64,000 nt of DNA from assembly GCA_028752905.1 (NCBI GenBank), contig JAQNBH010000014.1:3874993-3938992 (forward strand), in the 5' to 3' direction. The DNA is from Cladorhizidae sp. MBARI D1340-BT2. Taxonomy: Eukaryota; Porifera; Demospongiae; Poecilosclerida; Cladorhizidae. Both the position numbers and the translations under genes were made by a program. Positions 1-9,176 of this stretch are shown one piece after another. Under the pieces are notes generated by a model. It did not search any database, was not told the DNA's origin, and saw nothing but the letters and a program-made list of their open reading frames with translations. Every line of letters starts with the position of its first letter. Positions within the stretch are counted from its first letter, which is position 1.

Positions 1-116
1 CAACACCAATGTACTAGGCTAACATTTAATAAACACACATATTGTTCAAGTTCTAGTCTTGTAACAGGACCGAGCTCATCAGGAGTGGGACTTTGATTTC
101 CATTCCTGACACATCA

Positions 117-290
117 GCAACCTTCATTCTTTGATACCTGCTATGTATACATGCAGAGGTTGAGCAACCTTCGTTCTTTGATACCTGCTATGTATATATG
201 CAGAGGCTGAGCAACCTTCATTCTTTGATACCTGCTATGTATATATGCAGAGGTTGAGCAACCCTCATTCTTATATCTGCTATGCATGTC
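117..290. repeat. 47-bp minisatellite, about 3.7 copies
   Basis: Units beginning GCAACCTTCATTCTTTGATA start near 117, 164, 211 and 258, so the period is 47 bp. The last unit is degraded. No coding role is seen; the open frame across it is a by-product of the repeat. Confidence 0.9.
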
Positions 291-435
291 GCATCACAAA
301 CTAGAAGACAACAACCAGAAGAGGCTAAAAATGTAAGAACAACAAGAAATCTGCTAATGTTAACAAGAAAAAACCCAAGAAAAAACCCAATTTCAACAAA
401 AAATATATTAGAAATATAATGTAATGAGAACATTA

Positions 436-657
436 GAGGACACCTTTGCCCTCCCAAGTGCCTTATAGAGGACACCTTTCCCCTCCCAAGTGCCTTATAG
501 AGGTCATCTTTCCCCTCCAAGTGTCTTATAGAGGTCACCTTTCCCCTCCCAAGTGCCTTATAGGGGACACCTTTCCCTCACAAGTGCCTTATAGAGGACA
601 CCTTTCCCCTCCCAAGTGCCTTATAGAGGACACCTTTGTCCTCCCAAGTGCCTTATT
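436..657. repeat. 32-bp minisatellite, about 7 copies
   Basis: The unit reads GAGGACACCTTTCCCCTCCC followed by AAGTGCCTTATA. Starts lie near 436, 468, 500, 531, 563, 594 and 626, with two units one base shorter. It ends just downstream of the sulfotransferase stop codon on the minus strand, so it may lie in that gene's 3' untranslated or flanking DNA. Confidence 0.9.
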
Positions 658-673
658 GGAAAACATATACAAT

Positions 674-2257
674 CTATTCACTGGTCCACAATGTGGTCCT
701 ATTTAATAATTCACTGAGTAGCATATTAAATGGGTGAAAGAACATTTCCAACAGTGCCCTTGTATCAGCTCTCATCTGTAACCTGGGATCATCCTTGTAG
801 TTTACTCCAGATTGGGAATGAGTGTTGCAAGAACTCCTGGCAACCTCAGCCGAAATTTTATAAGCATTACTTGTCCTTAGTCCAAGATACTTGATAAGAC
901 TGAGAATGCCTCGAGTTGTGTTTTTAGCGATGTCTTCCAGAGTCAGAAAAAGGAAACGTTCTTTTGCAACTACACTCAACCACTTCCGCACATGAACAAA
1001 GAAGATCCCCATAGCTATCCTACTACGTCCACATTTGGGTAATTCATGAGAGTAGAGGTTAAAGGTGATGTGATGAACACACTTATCCAACAAGGGCAAT
1101 CTCTTTGTGATGCAGGCACTATAGCTGTGCTTGCTGTCCATGCCACATGGCTGACTGAGAAGTGGTGCAGAGCTATCCTTCATGCAATTGTTGAACATTG
1201 CTATCTTGGTCTTGACTCTGTCATGAAATAAATAAGGGCCTCTCAGCTGCACTTGCATGGGGAGTGCACCGATCCTCGTGCATGAGTTCCAAAATGCAGA
1301 GTACATCATGTCAATCGGGTTTCTCATGATGACAATAAACTTTGAATCTGGGAGTAAGTTTGGTAACACAGATGGAATGAGGCAGTAATTAGTCAAATCA
1401 TGTTCTGATTGTCTAAATCGTGGCCAATTGAACAGCGTATTTGGAGTGCCATCAATTAACATAACTTTACCTCTGTTTGCAGAATTATCTAATGATGGAA
1501 GAAAATTTACAATGTATTTTCCAAGATCGTCGACTGTAGGCACATACACATTCTTGACAGCATTTGCTCTTACCCAGAAATGAGGCTCCTTTGGAGGCTG
1601 TACGAAGTTGTAAGTCGTCTTGCAAAGTAACTTATTGATGAGGCAATACAGGAATGTCGAGCCACATTTTGGAAAACCAGCTAGGAAGAGGTTAGGGAGA
1701 CACACCATATCAGACTTAAACTTCTTGGTAGGAAATGTTTTGGTTAACCTAGATTTGATAAGTGTGTGAAACATATCCATCTTGAATGTGATGTTTCCAA
1801 TGTGGCCATTATGCTCTGGCTCAGCCCACTGTGCAAAGTAAGACACATCCCAGCAGTGACTGGAGTAGTTACTCAATGCTTTCTGTGGTATTGCTCTCCT
1901 AAGCTCATTGTAAAAATACCTCGCATTATCCTGAGCTCGAGATAGTTTTTCACCTCCGAGATTCGTTGCCTTCATGCAGCCGCCAACCACTTCTTCCACT
2001 GGACAATATTCATTGGTAAGTATATTATCAGTAAGTCTACTATCAGTATGCACCAAGGAGCTCTTAATCTCTGCCAGTTCACCTATATCAGAATCCATGG
2101 AAGGAGCTGGTTGAGCTCTAACCGAGTCCTTCATATCATCACTGGCATTATCTTGCACTTTTGGAGATAACTGTTGCGATTTGATGAAGGGCCAGAGGAG
2201 ATAGGAAGTAATTAATAGCAAGACAAAGAGTAACACATATTTCTTGCTGGTGCTCAT
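674..2257 (-). CDS. Golgi-type membrane sulfotransferase (carbohydrate sulfotransferase-like)
   Basis: Predicted 527-residue type II membrane enzyme that would transfer sulfate from PAPS to a glycan in the Golgi lumen. Seen: a short cytoplasmic N-terminus, a hydrophobic signal anchor at about residues 6-24, a 5'-phosphosulfate loop FPKCGSTFL near 195, a 3'-phosphate segment IVIMRNPIDMMYSAFW near 307-322 with the usual Arg and Ser, and a late WL-x(n)-LTLEDIA segment. The spacing resembles the CHST15/NDST branch of the sulfotransferase family (inference); the acceptor sugar cannot be told. The frame stays open 20 codons further upstream but that extension begins with GTG. The first ATG, at 2257, has A at -3 and directly precedes the anchor, so I chose it. 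Stop TAG at 674-676. No introns are needed, so it is a single-exon gene or a retrocopy. Confidence 0.85.
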   Translation of the reverse strand: MSTSKKYVLLFVLLLITSYLLWPFIKSQQLSPKVQDNASDDMKDSVRAQPAPSMDSDIGELAEIKSSLVHTDSRLTDNILTNEYCPVEEVVGGCMKATNLGGEKLSRAQDNARYFYNELRRAIPQKALSNYSSHCWDVSYFAQWAEPEHNGHIGNITFKMDMFHTLIKSRLTKTFPTKKFKSDMVCLPNLFLAGFPKCGSTFLYCLINKLLCKTTYNFVQPPKEPHFWVRANAVKNVYVPTVDDLGKYIVNFLPSLDNSANRGKVMLIDGTPNTLFNWPRFRQSEHDLTNYCLIPSVLPNLLPDSKFIVIMRNPIDMMYSAFWNSCTRIGALPMQVQLRGPYLFHDRVKTKIAMFNNCMKDSSAPLLSQPCGMDSKHSYSACITKRLPLLDKCVHHITFNLYSHELPKCGRSRIAMGIFFVHVRKWLSVVAKERFLFLTLEDIAKNTTRGILSLIKYLGLRTSNAYKISAEVARSSCNTHSQSGVNYKDDPRLQMRADTRALLEMFFHPFNMLLSELLNRTTLWTSE

Positions 2258-2329
2258 CCTGGAAGATGTAAGCACCGTACGAACTAGCCTCACGGTTATT
2301 CTTCGGCCGAGTCTCACGAATTCTTAGGG

Positions 2330-2600
2330 TTAAGGCGGTTCACAATATGACGCTAGCCCAGCGTTTCGTTTCGTCTCCGTTTCTTCTTCGTCTAGCGTTT
2401 CGTTTCGTCCTGTTCACAAATTAGCGTTTCGTTCCGTTGTCATATCGAATTGCATCCTAGTAGATTTACGTCCTACCCGGACGTTATTTCAGTCGTATTT
2501 AGAAAAAGCGTCCGGCCGGACGTTATTATTTAGAAAAAGCGTCCGGGGGACGTATATAGATAAAGTAAATGCGCGTGGAAATGCGATCGAATAGCGTCCG
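2330..2600. repeat. Upstream flank of the sulfotransferase with short GC-rich repeats
   Basis: Between the sulfotransferase start and the Ginger-like relic, AGCGTTTCGTTTCGTC occurs in about three imperfect copies (2355-2440). Two modules bounded by CCGGACG and CGTCCGG follow (about 2474-2550), each enclosing ATTTAGAAAAAG. They meet in the palindrome CGTCCGGCCGGACG. The region could include the sulfotransferase promoter, but no promoter element was recognised. Confidence 0.5.
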
Positions 2601-2760
2601 CCCAGCAAGACTTTCATTTTAAGTGCCAATAGACTTTCATTTGCATCCATTATAAGTGTAGATATATCATATAACAAGTTTGATAGCAAATTGAATAGAC
2701 TTTTATTTGCATCCATATAAGTGTAATAATATAATAACTTTGATAGAAAGTTGATCCTCC
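2600..2760. repeat. About 60-bp tandem duplication at the 3' edge of the PHD exon
   Basis: On the minus strand, a block containing GGATGCAAATAAAAGTCTATT and TCTATCAAAGTTATTATA is repeated about 2.5 times with divergence. It begins where the PHD finger loses homology to a complete finger, so it probably replaced or interrupted the end of that domain. Confidence 0.6.
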
Positions 2761-2769
2761 TGGTTCTTC

Positions 2770-2971
2770 AACAGGTGGTTGAGTTAGGCCTACACACTCC
2801 TGGTGGAACCAATGATTGCAGCCATCACAACTGATCATATCCCCATAGTCTTCCGGCATTAAGCATGTGCAATATAGTTCAATCTGCTGGAACGGTAGTG
2901 AATCGCCAATGCCAGAGAGATATTTGGGCATCTGGGTCCCTTTTTTTCGAGGAAAAGGAACTAAACTCTTA
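2770..2971 (-). pseudogene. PHD zinc finger exon of the Ginger-like element, truncated
   Basis: A splice acceptor (TTTTCACAG) precedes an exon starting at 2971. The translation carries a basic PFPRKK stretch and then YCTCLMPEDYGDMISCDGC and NHWFHQECVGL, giving the CxC, CxxC and HxxC ligands of a PHD finger. The last ligand pair is missing because the frame runs into a local tandem duplication, so this finger cannot coordinate both zincs as it stands. PHD fingers bind histone tails; in a transposon this could guide target choice (inference). Confidence 0.7.
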
Positions 2972-3074
2972 CTGTGAAAACACCTAATAGACGGAATAAA
3001 ATAAGATTGTACAATAATTATGTCATGTGATGCATATATAATGGATAACTGCTACTGTGCTTTATAATAATAAT

Positions 3075-3667
3075 TTTATTACTTCATCAGGTGAGGACGC
3101 ATTACTTCTGGTCGAAAATAAAGAAGGATGGATCCTCGCTCCTCGCCTAGTGCCAAATGTAGTGCAAACGCAATGGCAAAAATTCCACAGTCAGTGGAGC
3201 CCACTTGCTGACATCGGCCATAAAGACAATCATCTCAGGATCTTCATTGTCGTTACCAGTGTCTACCAAGGACGGTATATTTGGGCAATTTGGTGACTCA
3301 ATGAAGAGCTAAGATGGCCAGTCATATGGCTGTCATAGATCCTGACTTGATCTCCCTTCGATGATGTAACACACCAGTGGTTTCCATCCACATAATGTAT
3401 CTGTATGGATTCTTGGTTTTGTGGGGACAAATCCATAATTCTGTGAAAAAAGACAATTTTGCAAACCACCCAGGGATGGAAATTTGAGGATTCTTTGTGC
3501 AAGGTTCACATGTTCATCAGTGAGCTGTTTCCCTCTCTTGAGCTCTTGTCTAATGCTTTTTGAAAATGTTAGGGTCTTGCTTCTTTTCCTGGGCTGAGTG
3601 AAGTGGCAGTTTCCTGACCTCGCATGCTTCTGTGATGGCAGTTTGTTCCTCAATCCCTTTACCAATT
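3075..3667 (-). pseudogene. Ulp1/C48-like cysteine protease domain, frameshifted
   Basis: Begins at an acceptor after a 53-bp intron (CTTCATAG before 3667). Three frame segments in order read a helical lead with LTDEHVNLAQRIL, then QIHYVDGNHWCVTSS with the catalytic His, VRIYDS with the Asp, then GSTDCGIFAIAFALHLALG with the Cys-bearing DCG motif, and a closing MRPHL. This is the core of the adenain/Ulp1 (C48) fold. Frameshifts near 3415 and 3210 separate the segments, so no active enzyme can be made from this copy. In complete elements of this kind the domain follows the integrase. Confidence 0.65.
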
Positions 3668-3722
3668 CTATGAAGGAAAATTGGCATTCAGACTTTTTTG
3701 TGTAGGTTGGCATAATGCTTAC

Positions 3723-4060
3723 CACTTCTCTTCAGAGGTCCTTGTAAAGGGACACTCTCTGCCACAGGAGTTTCCATCTGCCTTCCATTGGAATGCTCCT
3801 CTGGAGGCTGCTGGATATGCCTCTCCACCACATTCCCATCACTCTTGCTCATCAGAGTAGTTTGCACTAGATCACCTACATGTAATGATCATATGATATT
3901 GCAGCAGTTTCTATTGTACAGAGACAGCTTTGTATTGATTGCATAAAATATTTAACTCACTCTCCTTAGGATCTTCTGGATGGTGCTGGTCTTCTACATG
4001 CTTCTCTACAAAACCTGACTCCCTTCTCTGCTCCTCAGATGATGCTTGATGGCCTGGACA
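3723..4060 (-). pseudogene. Two linker exons of the Ginger-like element
   Basis: Exon 4060-3961 (100 nt) starts after TTGTTGAAG and ends at A|GTGAGT. Exon 3875-3723 (153 nt) starts after CATGTAG and ends at GTG|GTAAGC. The phases agree with each other and with the neighbouring integrase and protease exons. The translation is hydrophilic and rich in Glu, Gln and His, with no recognised domain. It probably links integrase and protease. Confidence 0.55.
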
Positions 4061-4206
4061 CTTCAACAAAACAAAAATGGCCTTGAATGGCAGTTATTGT
4101 ACATTTCATCTATTTTTTCATTTAAATTATTTTAGAAAGTGCATGATACAAACAAATAACTTTCATTTCATTCTATATAATTTCTATAGCTAATATAGCC
4201 ATTAAC

Positions 4207-5142
4207 CTGTGCAGTTTTCTTCTTGTAAACTTTGAGCCTGTTTACATTAATTTTCTTCTTCAAAATTGTCCTCTTCAACGTTTGGACTTCATAAACACCT
4301 TTACCAACATGCCGGTTGACAACATATGGGCCGAGCCACTTATTGAAGAACTTTCCCCCTTTCCTCTCTTTTTGTGCTGTGTTTTCAACAAGGACATGGA
4401 CACCTTCATTCATCACAGCAGGTGAATGCTTGAGATCATAGTACTCCTTCTGCTTCTTTTAAGCCTGATAAATGTTGGAAATGGCTTTAGAAACAACCTC
4501 CTTCTGTATTTCAAATAGGGCTTCCATTGTGTCTTCAACATTTTCCTCAGAAAGTTCTAGATCGAGTTCTGCTTGTGGACAGAGTTCTACATCAATGGGC
4601 AGACGAGGATGACGGCAAAACATCATGTAAAAAGGAGAAAATTTGGTAGAGCTCTGTCGGGACTCTATAGCTGAATAATATAGGGTCTAAAAGCATATCC
4701 AAGTTAGTTTGATCTTCATCAATCCTAGCAACCAGAGAATGAGATAAAGTCTGGTTAAACCGCTCGGTAAGCCCATTTGTTTGTGGATGATAAGCTGATG
4801 TCACCCTGTGCTGTGTTTGTGTTTTTGCAAAGAGATGCTCGGAAAGTTGATTGACAAACTTACGACCCTGGTCTGAGATGATTATGTTGGGACAGCCAAA
4901 GTGACAGATCAACTGCACACGTATATAATATGAAAATAATTATTTCATATATCATAATGCCCTTTGTAGCTATTGTTAAGCCATTTCTTACCTTGTAAAT
5001 AAAGTTAGCCACACCAGTAGCCTCTTTTGATGGAAGAGGGTTAGCTTCTGCCCACTTTGTGTAATAGTCTGTTACAGTTAAAATGTACTCATTTCCAGAT
5101 GGATTCTCAGTTAATGGTCCTATGACCAAGCTGATGCCAAAC
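4207..5142 (-). pseudogene. Gypsy/Ginger-type integrase, two exons, disabled
   Basis: Exon 5142-4992 ends at AAG|GTAAGA. Exon 4912-4207 starts after GTGTGCAG and ends at CAG|GTTAAT; both borders are phase 0. The translation shows IGPLTENPSGNEYILTVTDY, IISDQGRKFVN (second catalytic Asp) and YHPQTNGLTERFN (catalytic Glu). The first catalytic Asp, expected just before IGPL, appears as Ser-Leu-Val. A frameshift lies near 4668 and a TAA at 4459-4461. The end carries FNKWLGPYVV, a GPY-type C-terminal module. The domain would cut and join transposon ends; this copy is dead. Confidence 0.75.
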
Positions 5143-5624
5143 CTGAATATAGTATGAGTACAAATTAATTCTATAATGCCAATGTTTCCAGCATTTGCTG
5201 TCGAAATTCCTTACAAGGATGGACAGTATCAAGATGCTCATGGATCTGTGATACAAGTGTAAGAGATCTTACAACTCAATCAAAAGACAGATTCAAAGTC
5301 TATCCATCATAACACCACCCAACAGATATAGCCAATCAGAACACACACACACATGAATGATTACATGAATACAGTAAAATGAAGAATGCACAAGGGTGTT
5401 AATCAAAGTGTTAATGATTGCTTCTTTCACAAGTAATTCAAGCTAATTTATAAGTCTGAAGGTGTAGCATTGCCTTTTAGCAGCTGCTTAAATATTACTA
5501 TGGTACCAAGCACAAAAGCTAGTTGCTTGAACATTTAGAATTACAAGTTGTTACATGATGCAGCTGCAAACAAATGCAACTGCAGTTCTATTTCATAGTG
5601 ATATTTTTGGTACACAAAATTACC

Positions 5625-5766
5625 TTAGAAACAACAGGAATTGGATGCAGAGCTCTTTTTCAGTTTTGGTTTGCTACGTTGACAGCGATCACAGTGCCCA
5701 ATGTAATACTCGACATCATTGTACATTCTAGGCCAATAGTAATTGCACTCAGAACTTGAGTGATTC
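5625..5766 (-). pseudogene. Integrase zinc-binding (H2C2-type) exon fragment
   Basis: After an acceptor TTATTTTACAG the frame reads NYYWPRMYNDVEYYIGHCDR then CQRSKPKLKK. This is the Cys-containing half of the H2C2 zinc-binding domain found just N-terminal to gypsy/Ginger integrases. The His half was not located upstream. A TAA lies just before the only good donor (5625), another sign of decay. Confidence 0.65.
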
Positions 5767-5770
5767 CTGT

Positions 5771-7208
5771 AAAATAATACATCAATATCTATCATGGCCT
5801 ACATTCGAATAAGTTGTATATACAGGAATAGATCTTGGTATTCTTACACTCTGGTGTCCAGTGTTCTGTTGGTCTCGCCTATGTAGTCTTACTTTCGCTG
5901 CATGGAATGCAGTACATTCTGCACAGTCGTGTCCTAAGAGTTCTATAATGACTCTGGTATTGGACTTCCAGCAGATCCTCGCCATATCATCACTCTTCCC
6001 TGCTACATAACAAATTAATCGCATAAGATCCTTCATTCCGGACCCACCACTATCATTGTAGTTCTGTTCCTTTCTGCATTTAGATGTATATACTTGCAGA
6101 TAAAAGGTTGATGAATTCTTGCATGTAACTATTCTCCTATAAAAATTATCTTCCTTGGGCCACTCTTTTGTGTCACTATCCTCCTGTCTCTATCAAATAA
6201 ACTTCACCACTCCTCTTCTGTCATGGATGGTGTGATCAATTACCATGGCACCGATGTAAACTATTACAGTTAGCCTTCTGTCTTCCTTTCAGTGCATGTG
6301 GCAACAGAAAGGCCAATCATTCATCCACTTCAAACTCTATGCTTTATGGAAGTTGTTGTGATGGTCCAAAAACTCATGTTATCTCCCCTTCTTCAATATT
6401 CAGGAGGTTTCGTCCACATATGACTTCAAGGTGCCAGTTGTGAGTGCCAATTCATCAATAAATTCCATGTAAACTGGAGAGAACATTGCTACACCATTTT
6501 TCTGCTTGTATTATTTCCTTAGATTCAATTTCAATAGTTTAGAAACCCTGTCAGCCATCCTCTCATGCAGTCTCTCATCTTTGGTCATCATTCATAAAGG
6601 ACTTCTAAGGAAACATTGGTAAAAGAGAGGAAAGATCAAAACTGACAAGATACTCATCCTGTGTCAAACATTCACCAAGAACAAGCTCGATAAAATAAGC
6701 AGAAAACCGTAACATATGTACTTGTATTGCCATCTAGAGGTGATATCAACTGTATGAACTTGGATAGGCAACACCGTGGTGTACCTAAACAAGACACAAT
6801 TGGCATAAGGGGAACCTCAAATTTAAATATCGTAAATCAGTTGGTCTACTTCCAGTGAGCCAGATTGTATTGTATAAGGAGTTGTTATTTTTCCCACACT
6901 CTACAAACACTTCAGTGCAAGACTCACCTGTTTTCCTGTGTATTGTTCGGATCTTTCTTCATTATTTGGAATCTACCATTCCTGCCAGCTTTGAATTGTG
7001 GTTCTCTTTGTCTTCAGGAAAACTGTCTTTACTTCGTCTACTGATAGGATCATGGTCTTTTCCATACTCCTCTGCTTCCAGGGTCTTCCCATGATTTGAC
7101 TTGCATCACGTGATGGATAGCTAGAGTCTTAGCATCTCACTATTCTTGATGAAGGCTTCAGCATCTACTTAAAATATTATGTAGCGAGTTGAAACCAGTT
7201 TGAACCAC
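5771..7208. other. Unassigned DNA upstream of the Ginger-like element
   Basis: No gene could be supported here. A minus-strand open stretch at 6036-5782 is not recognisable. If the Ginger-like element has a 5' portion and terminal repeat, they should lie here. No tandem repeat seen. Confidence 0.4.
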
Positions 7209-7216
7209 ATCAAAAG
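7209..7216. repeat. Merlin target-site duplication, left copy
   Basis: ATCAAAAG, repeated exactly at 8426-8433 on the other side of the element. Confidence 0.93.
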
Positions 7217-7281
7217 GGTACTCCTTACTTATTGTTGTCCCGCTCGCGAAAAATAAAAAACGCTAAATGATGATTTGATGT
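7217..7281 (+). repeat. Merlin terminal inverted repeat, left
   Basis: 65 bp, reverse complement of 8361-8425. It contains CCCGCTCGCGAAAAAT and ends TGATGATTTGATGT. Confidence 0.95.
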
Positions 7282-7441
7282 CGTTGTGCGTCGCCAACGA
7301 TCTAAGGTGACCTGAAACGTTCACAGCTTATCGTGGTTCAAATATAATGTCGTGTCATTAGCATGTAATAATGTTTATTTTATAATATGTGTATTTTATA
7401 ATATGTGTATATTTTTAATATGTTTACATCATTTCATTTGA

Positions 7442-8329
7442 TCAGGGAGTCACATAGAGAGGCCACTGTGACAGATGGAGGAAAATATTGTTGAAGGCAT
7501 CCGTGCCATTATCCCCATGAATTTCACGCCACAAGAATTCATCGATGTGGCCTGCAAGGGTGGTATTTGGCACACCAGCCATAGCCTTGAATTTTCTTTT
7601 GCAGTTCTTCCAATAGACTTCCACCCGGTTAGTGCAAGTTCCTGTCACCGGATCCACAAAATTATGACTGTGGTTCACAGTGGAGTGTTGGTAAGGAGGC
7701 ACAACATTTAGTTGGGCAATGCCGTTGTATGCTGCCCAACAGTCAGATCTTACGTGTGAACCGGGGGCAATGTTGGTCTGTATCAGCGGCAGGAGTGTTG
7801 CAGCAGTCCTGTTGGGCACCAGATTTATGAAGCCCGTTTTAGTAGCAGGGCAGTATCCACCGAACACCCATCTTGCAGGGATGATGCGCCCCATATGGTT
7901 CTTTCTTCTGGATATAACGGACTCATCAATCTCCACATCAACTCCTTCACCACCAATCTGGTAGGGATTCATCACCAACCATTCTGAGCATATGGATCGG
8001 AAAAACTCAAACCATTGGATGATGGTCTTTTCCGATACCCCCGTCATTTCCACAGTTGTGTGAACGGGCATCTTGTGGCTCCAATGGAATACCAAACGGA
8101 TGAGCATGGATAAGGGTAGCTTGGATTTGGCCCAGTAAGATCCATGACGCATGGTGATGGTCTCGGACTTGTGTGTGGGGCAGCGCCATTGTCTGGTGTC
8201 TCCACGGCCAGTTCGCACCCAGGTCATGCTACACTGACAGATAGAACAATTAGGTGCAGTTCGTCGTATAGTTTTATTTTGGCGCAAGAAGGCCAATGCT
8301 GCATCCTCTGTCAGTGTGGCTGCCATCAT
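7442..8329 (-). CDS. Merlin transposase (ISXO2/IS1016-like DDE family)
   Basis: A 295-residue open frame filling the Merlin element. An N-terminal zinc-binding segment (CSICQCSM then WRCPTHK, about residues 29-60) and a helix-turn-helix-like stretch (TGVSEKTIIQWFEF) would bind the inverted repeats. The catalytic core shows VEIDES near residue 133, RSDCWAAYNG near 195 and NRVEVYWKNCKRKFK near 237, the DDE-type triad of the IS1595/ISXO2 family. The track from 8344 starts with TTG; the first ATG is at 8329, with a second at 8326. No frameshift or internal stop. Likely cuts and pastes its own element and related non-autonomous copies (inference). Confidence 0.92.
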   Translation of the reverse strand: MMAATLTEDAALAFLRQNKTIRRTAPNCSICQCSMTWVRTGRGDTRQWRCPTHKSETITMRHGSYWAKSKLPLSMLIRLVFHWSHKMPVHTTVEMTGVSEKTIIQWFEFFRSICSEWLVMNPYQIGGEGVDVEIDESVISRRKNHMGRIIPARWVFGGYCPATKTGFINLVPNRTAATLLPLIQTNIAPGSHVRSDCWAAYNGIAQLNVVPPYQHSTVNHSHNFVDPVTGTCTNRVEVYWKNCKRKFKAMAGVPNTTLAGHIDEFLWREIHGDNGTDAFNNIFLHLSQWPLYVTP

Positions 8330-8360
8330 ACTTTCGTAACCCAAGTGTTTAATTTAATGC

Positions 8361-8425
8361 ACATCAAATCATCATTTAGCGTTTTTTATTTTTCGCGAGC
8401 GGGACAACAATAAGTAAGGAGTACC
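8361..8425 (-). repeat. Merlin terminal inverted repeat, right
   Basis: 65 bp, reverse complement of 7217-7281. The target duplication ATCAAAAG follows at 8426-8433. The transposase ATG lies 32 bp inside this repeat, so the repeat probably carries the promoter. Confidence 0.95.
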
Positions 8426-8433
8426 ATCAAAAG

Positions 8434-9170
8434 TCCCTCTAGATCTTCAACCAAGGGCGGGCGGTCAAGTGTATGCACACACGCGCGTTTTTAAGAGGAC
8501 GTCCAATCCCAGAAAAAGATTCGTTAGGGATTGTTGTTATTTACTATATTGATGATGCTTTTTCATCGCTTTGGGAAGCTATGTCAATTATCTAAGTACA
8601 CGTTCTAGTTCCTGAAGACTCCTGCAGTGCACCCGATGGAAATATAATATGCGCGCGTTTTTAAGAGCTAACCGCACCCCCTTACACACCCTTAGGCGCT
8701 CGCATGTCTGATAATGAAGATGGTAGTAGAAACATGATTGAAGGTGGGTGGAGAGGAGATGAAGAACCAAAATACGGGAATGACATCAATTGGTCATGCA
8801 GTTCTACATTGTAATGTTAATTGCTCCCCCCCCCCTTTCCTACGCCACTGTTGTAGTACCAGTCCTTTCCCGTGGTGGCACTCGACTGCTGATCGAAGTC
8901 AAGAAGACCCTCCATCCCCCCAGTATTATAGAATGTCCTGGCCACTAGACCAAACGTGCGGTTTCTTCCTTGTGGTATGATTTAATCTTGATATTGCTGA
9001 GCCTGTTAAGGTCATCACATAATTATATATTGCAGCCAGTGTGGGACTATTTAGTAACTAACACTAATAACAATCTATATTAAAAATCAACGGTACTTAA
9101 TTAATAAAATTATCCACAATATTAAGTTATGAGTGTCCCGCTGCTCAAGGAGGGGGCGACGGGAGGGGAC
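8434..9170. other. Intergenic DNA with a repeated 16-mer
   Basis: No gene recognised. CGCGCGTTTTTAAGAG occurs twice, near 8483 and 8653, in direct orientation about 170 bp apart. A C-rich run lies at 8826-8837. The right end may hold the 3' tail of the minus-strand non-LTR element that follows. Confidence 0.4.
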
Positions 9171-9176
9171 CGAAGA

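Larger units (their letters stand above)
2650..5770 (-). mobile_element. Decayed Ginger-like DNA transposon (integrase + C48 protease + PHD)
   Basis: Read on the minus strand the domains run: zinc-binding segment (5766-5625), integrase core (5142-4992 and 4912-4600), GPY-type module (4416-4207), linker exons, Ulp1/C48-like protease (3667-3080) and PHD finger (2971-2770). GT/AG introns separate them and phases agree at most junctions. No reverse transcriptase, gag or LTR was found. A gypsy-type integrase with introns and Ulp1 and PHD domains fits the Ginger superfamily as I know it. A decayed gypsy element or a host gene derived from an integrase are alternatives. The copy is broken by frameshifts near 4668, 3415 and 3210 and a stop at 4459-4461. 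Terminal inverted repeats were not found, so the outer limits are provisional. Confidence 0.65.
7217..8425 (-). mobile_element. Complete Merlin-type DNA transposon
   Basis: The element is 1209 bp with terminal inverted repeats of 65 bp at 7217-7281 and 8361-8425 that match base for base by eye and begin GGTACTCCTTACTTATTG. The 8-bp direct repeat ATCAAAAG flanks it at 7209-7216 and 8426-8433. An 8-9-bp target duplication and an IS1016/ISXO2-like transposase define the Merlin superfamily. Unbroken repeats, target duplication and reading frame suggest a young, possibly autonomous copy. Confidence 0.95.

Noticed and set aside
2258..2317. Twenty extra N-terminal codons on the sulfotransferase
   Set aside because: The extension starts with GTG, not ATG, and would put charged residues before the signal anchor; the ATG at 2257 is the better start.
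6855..7094. Plus-strand 79-codon open stretch
   Set aside because: No domain, composition or splice support, and no neighbouring exon in phase.
8330..8344. Longer Merlin transposase start
   Set aside because: It begins with TTG; the first ATG is at 8329.
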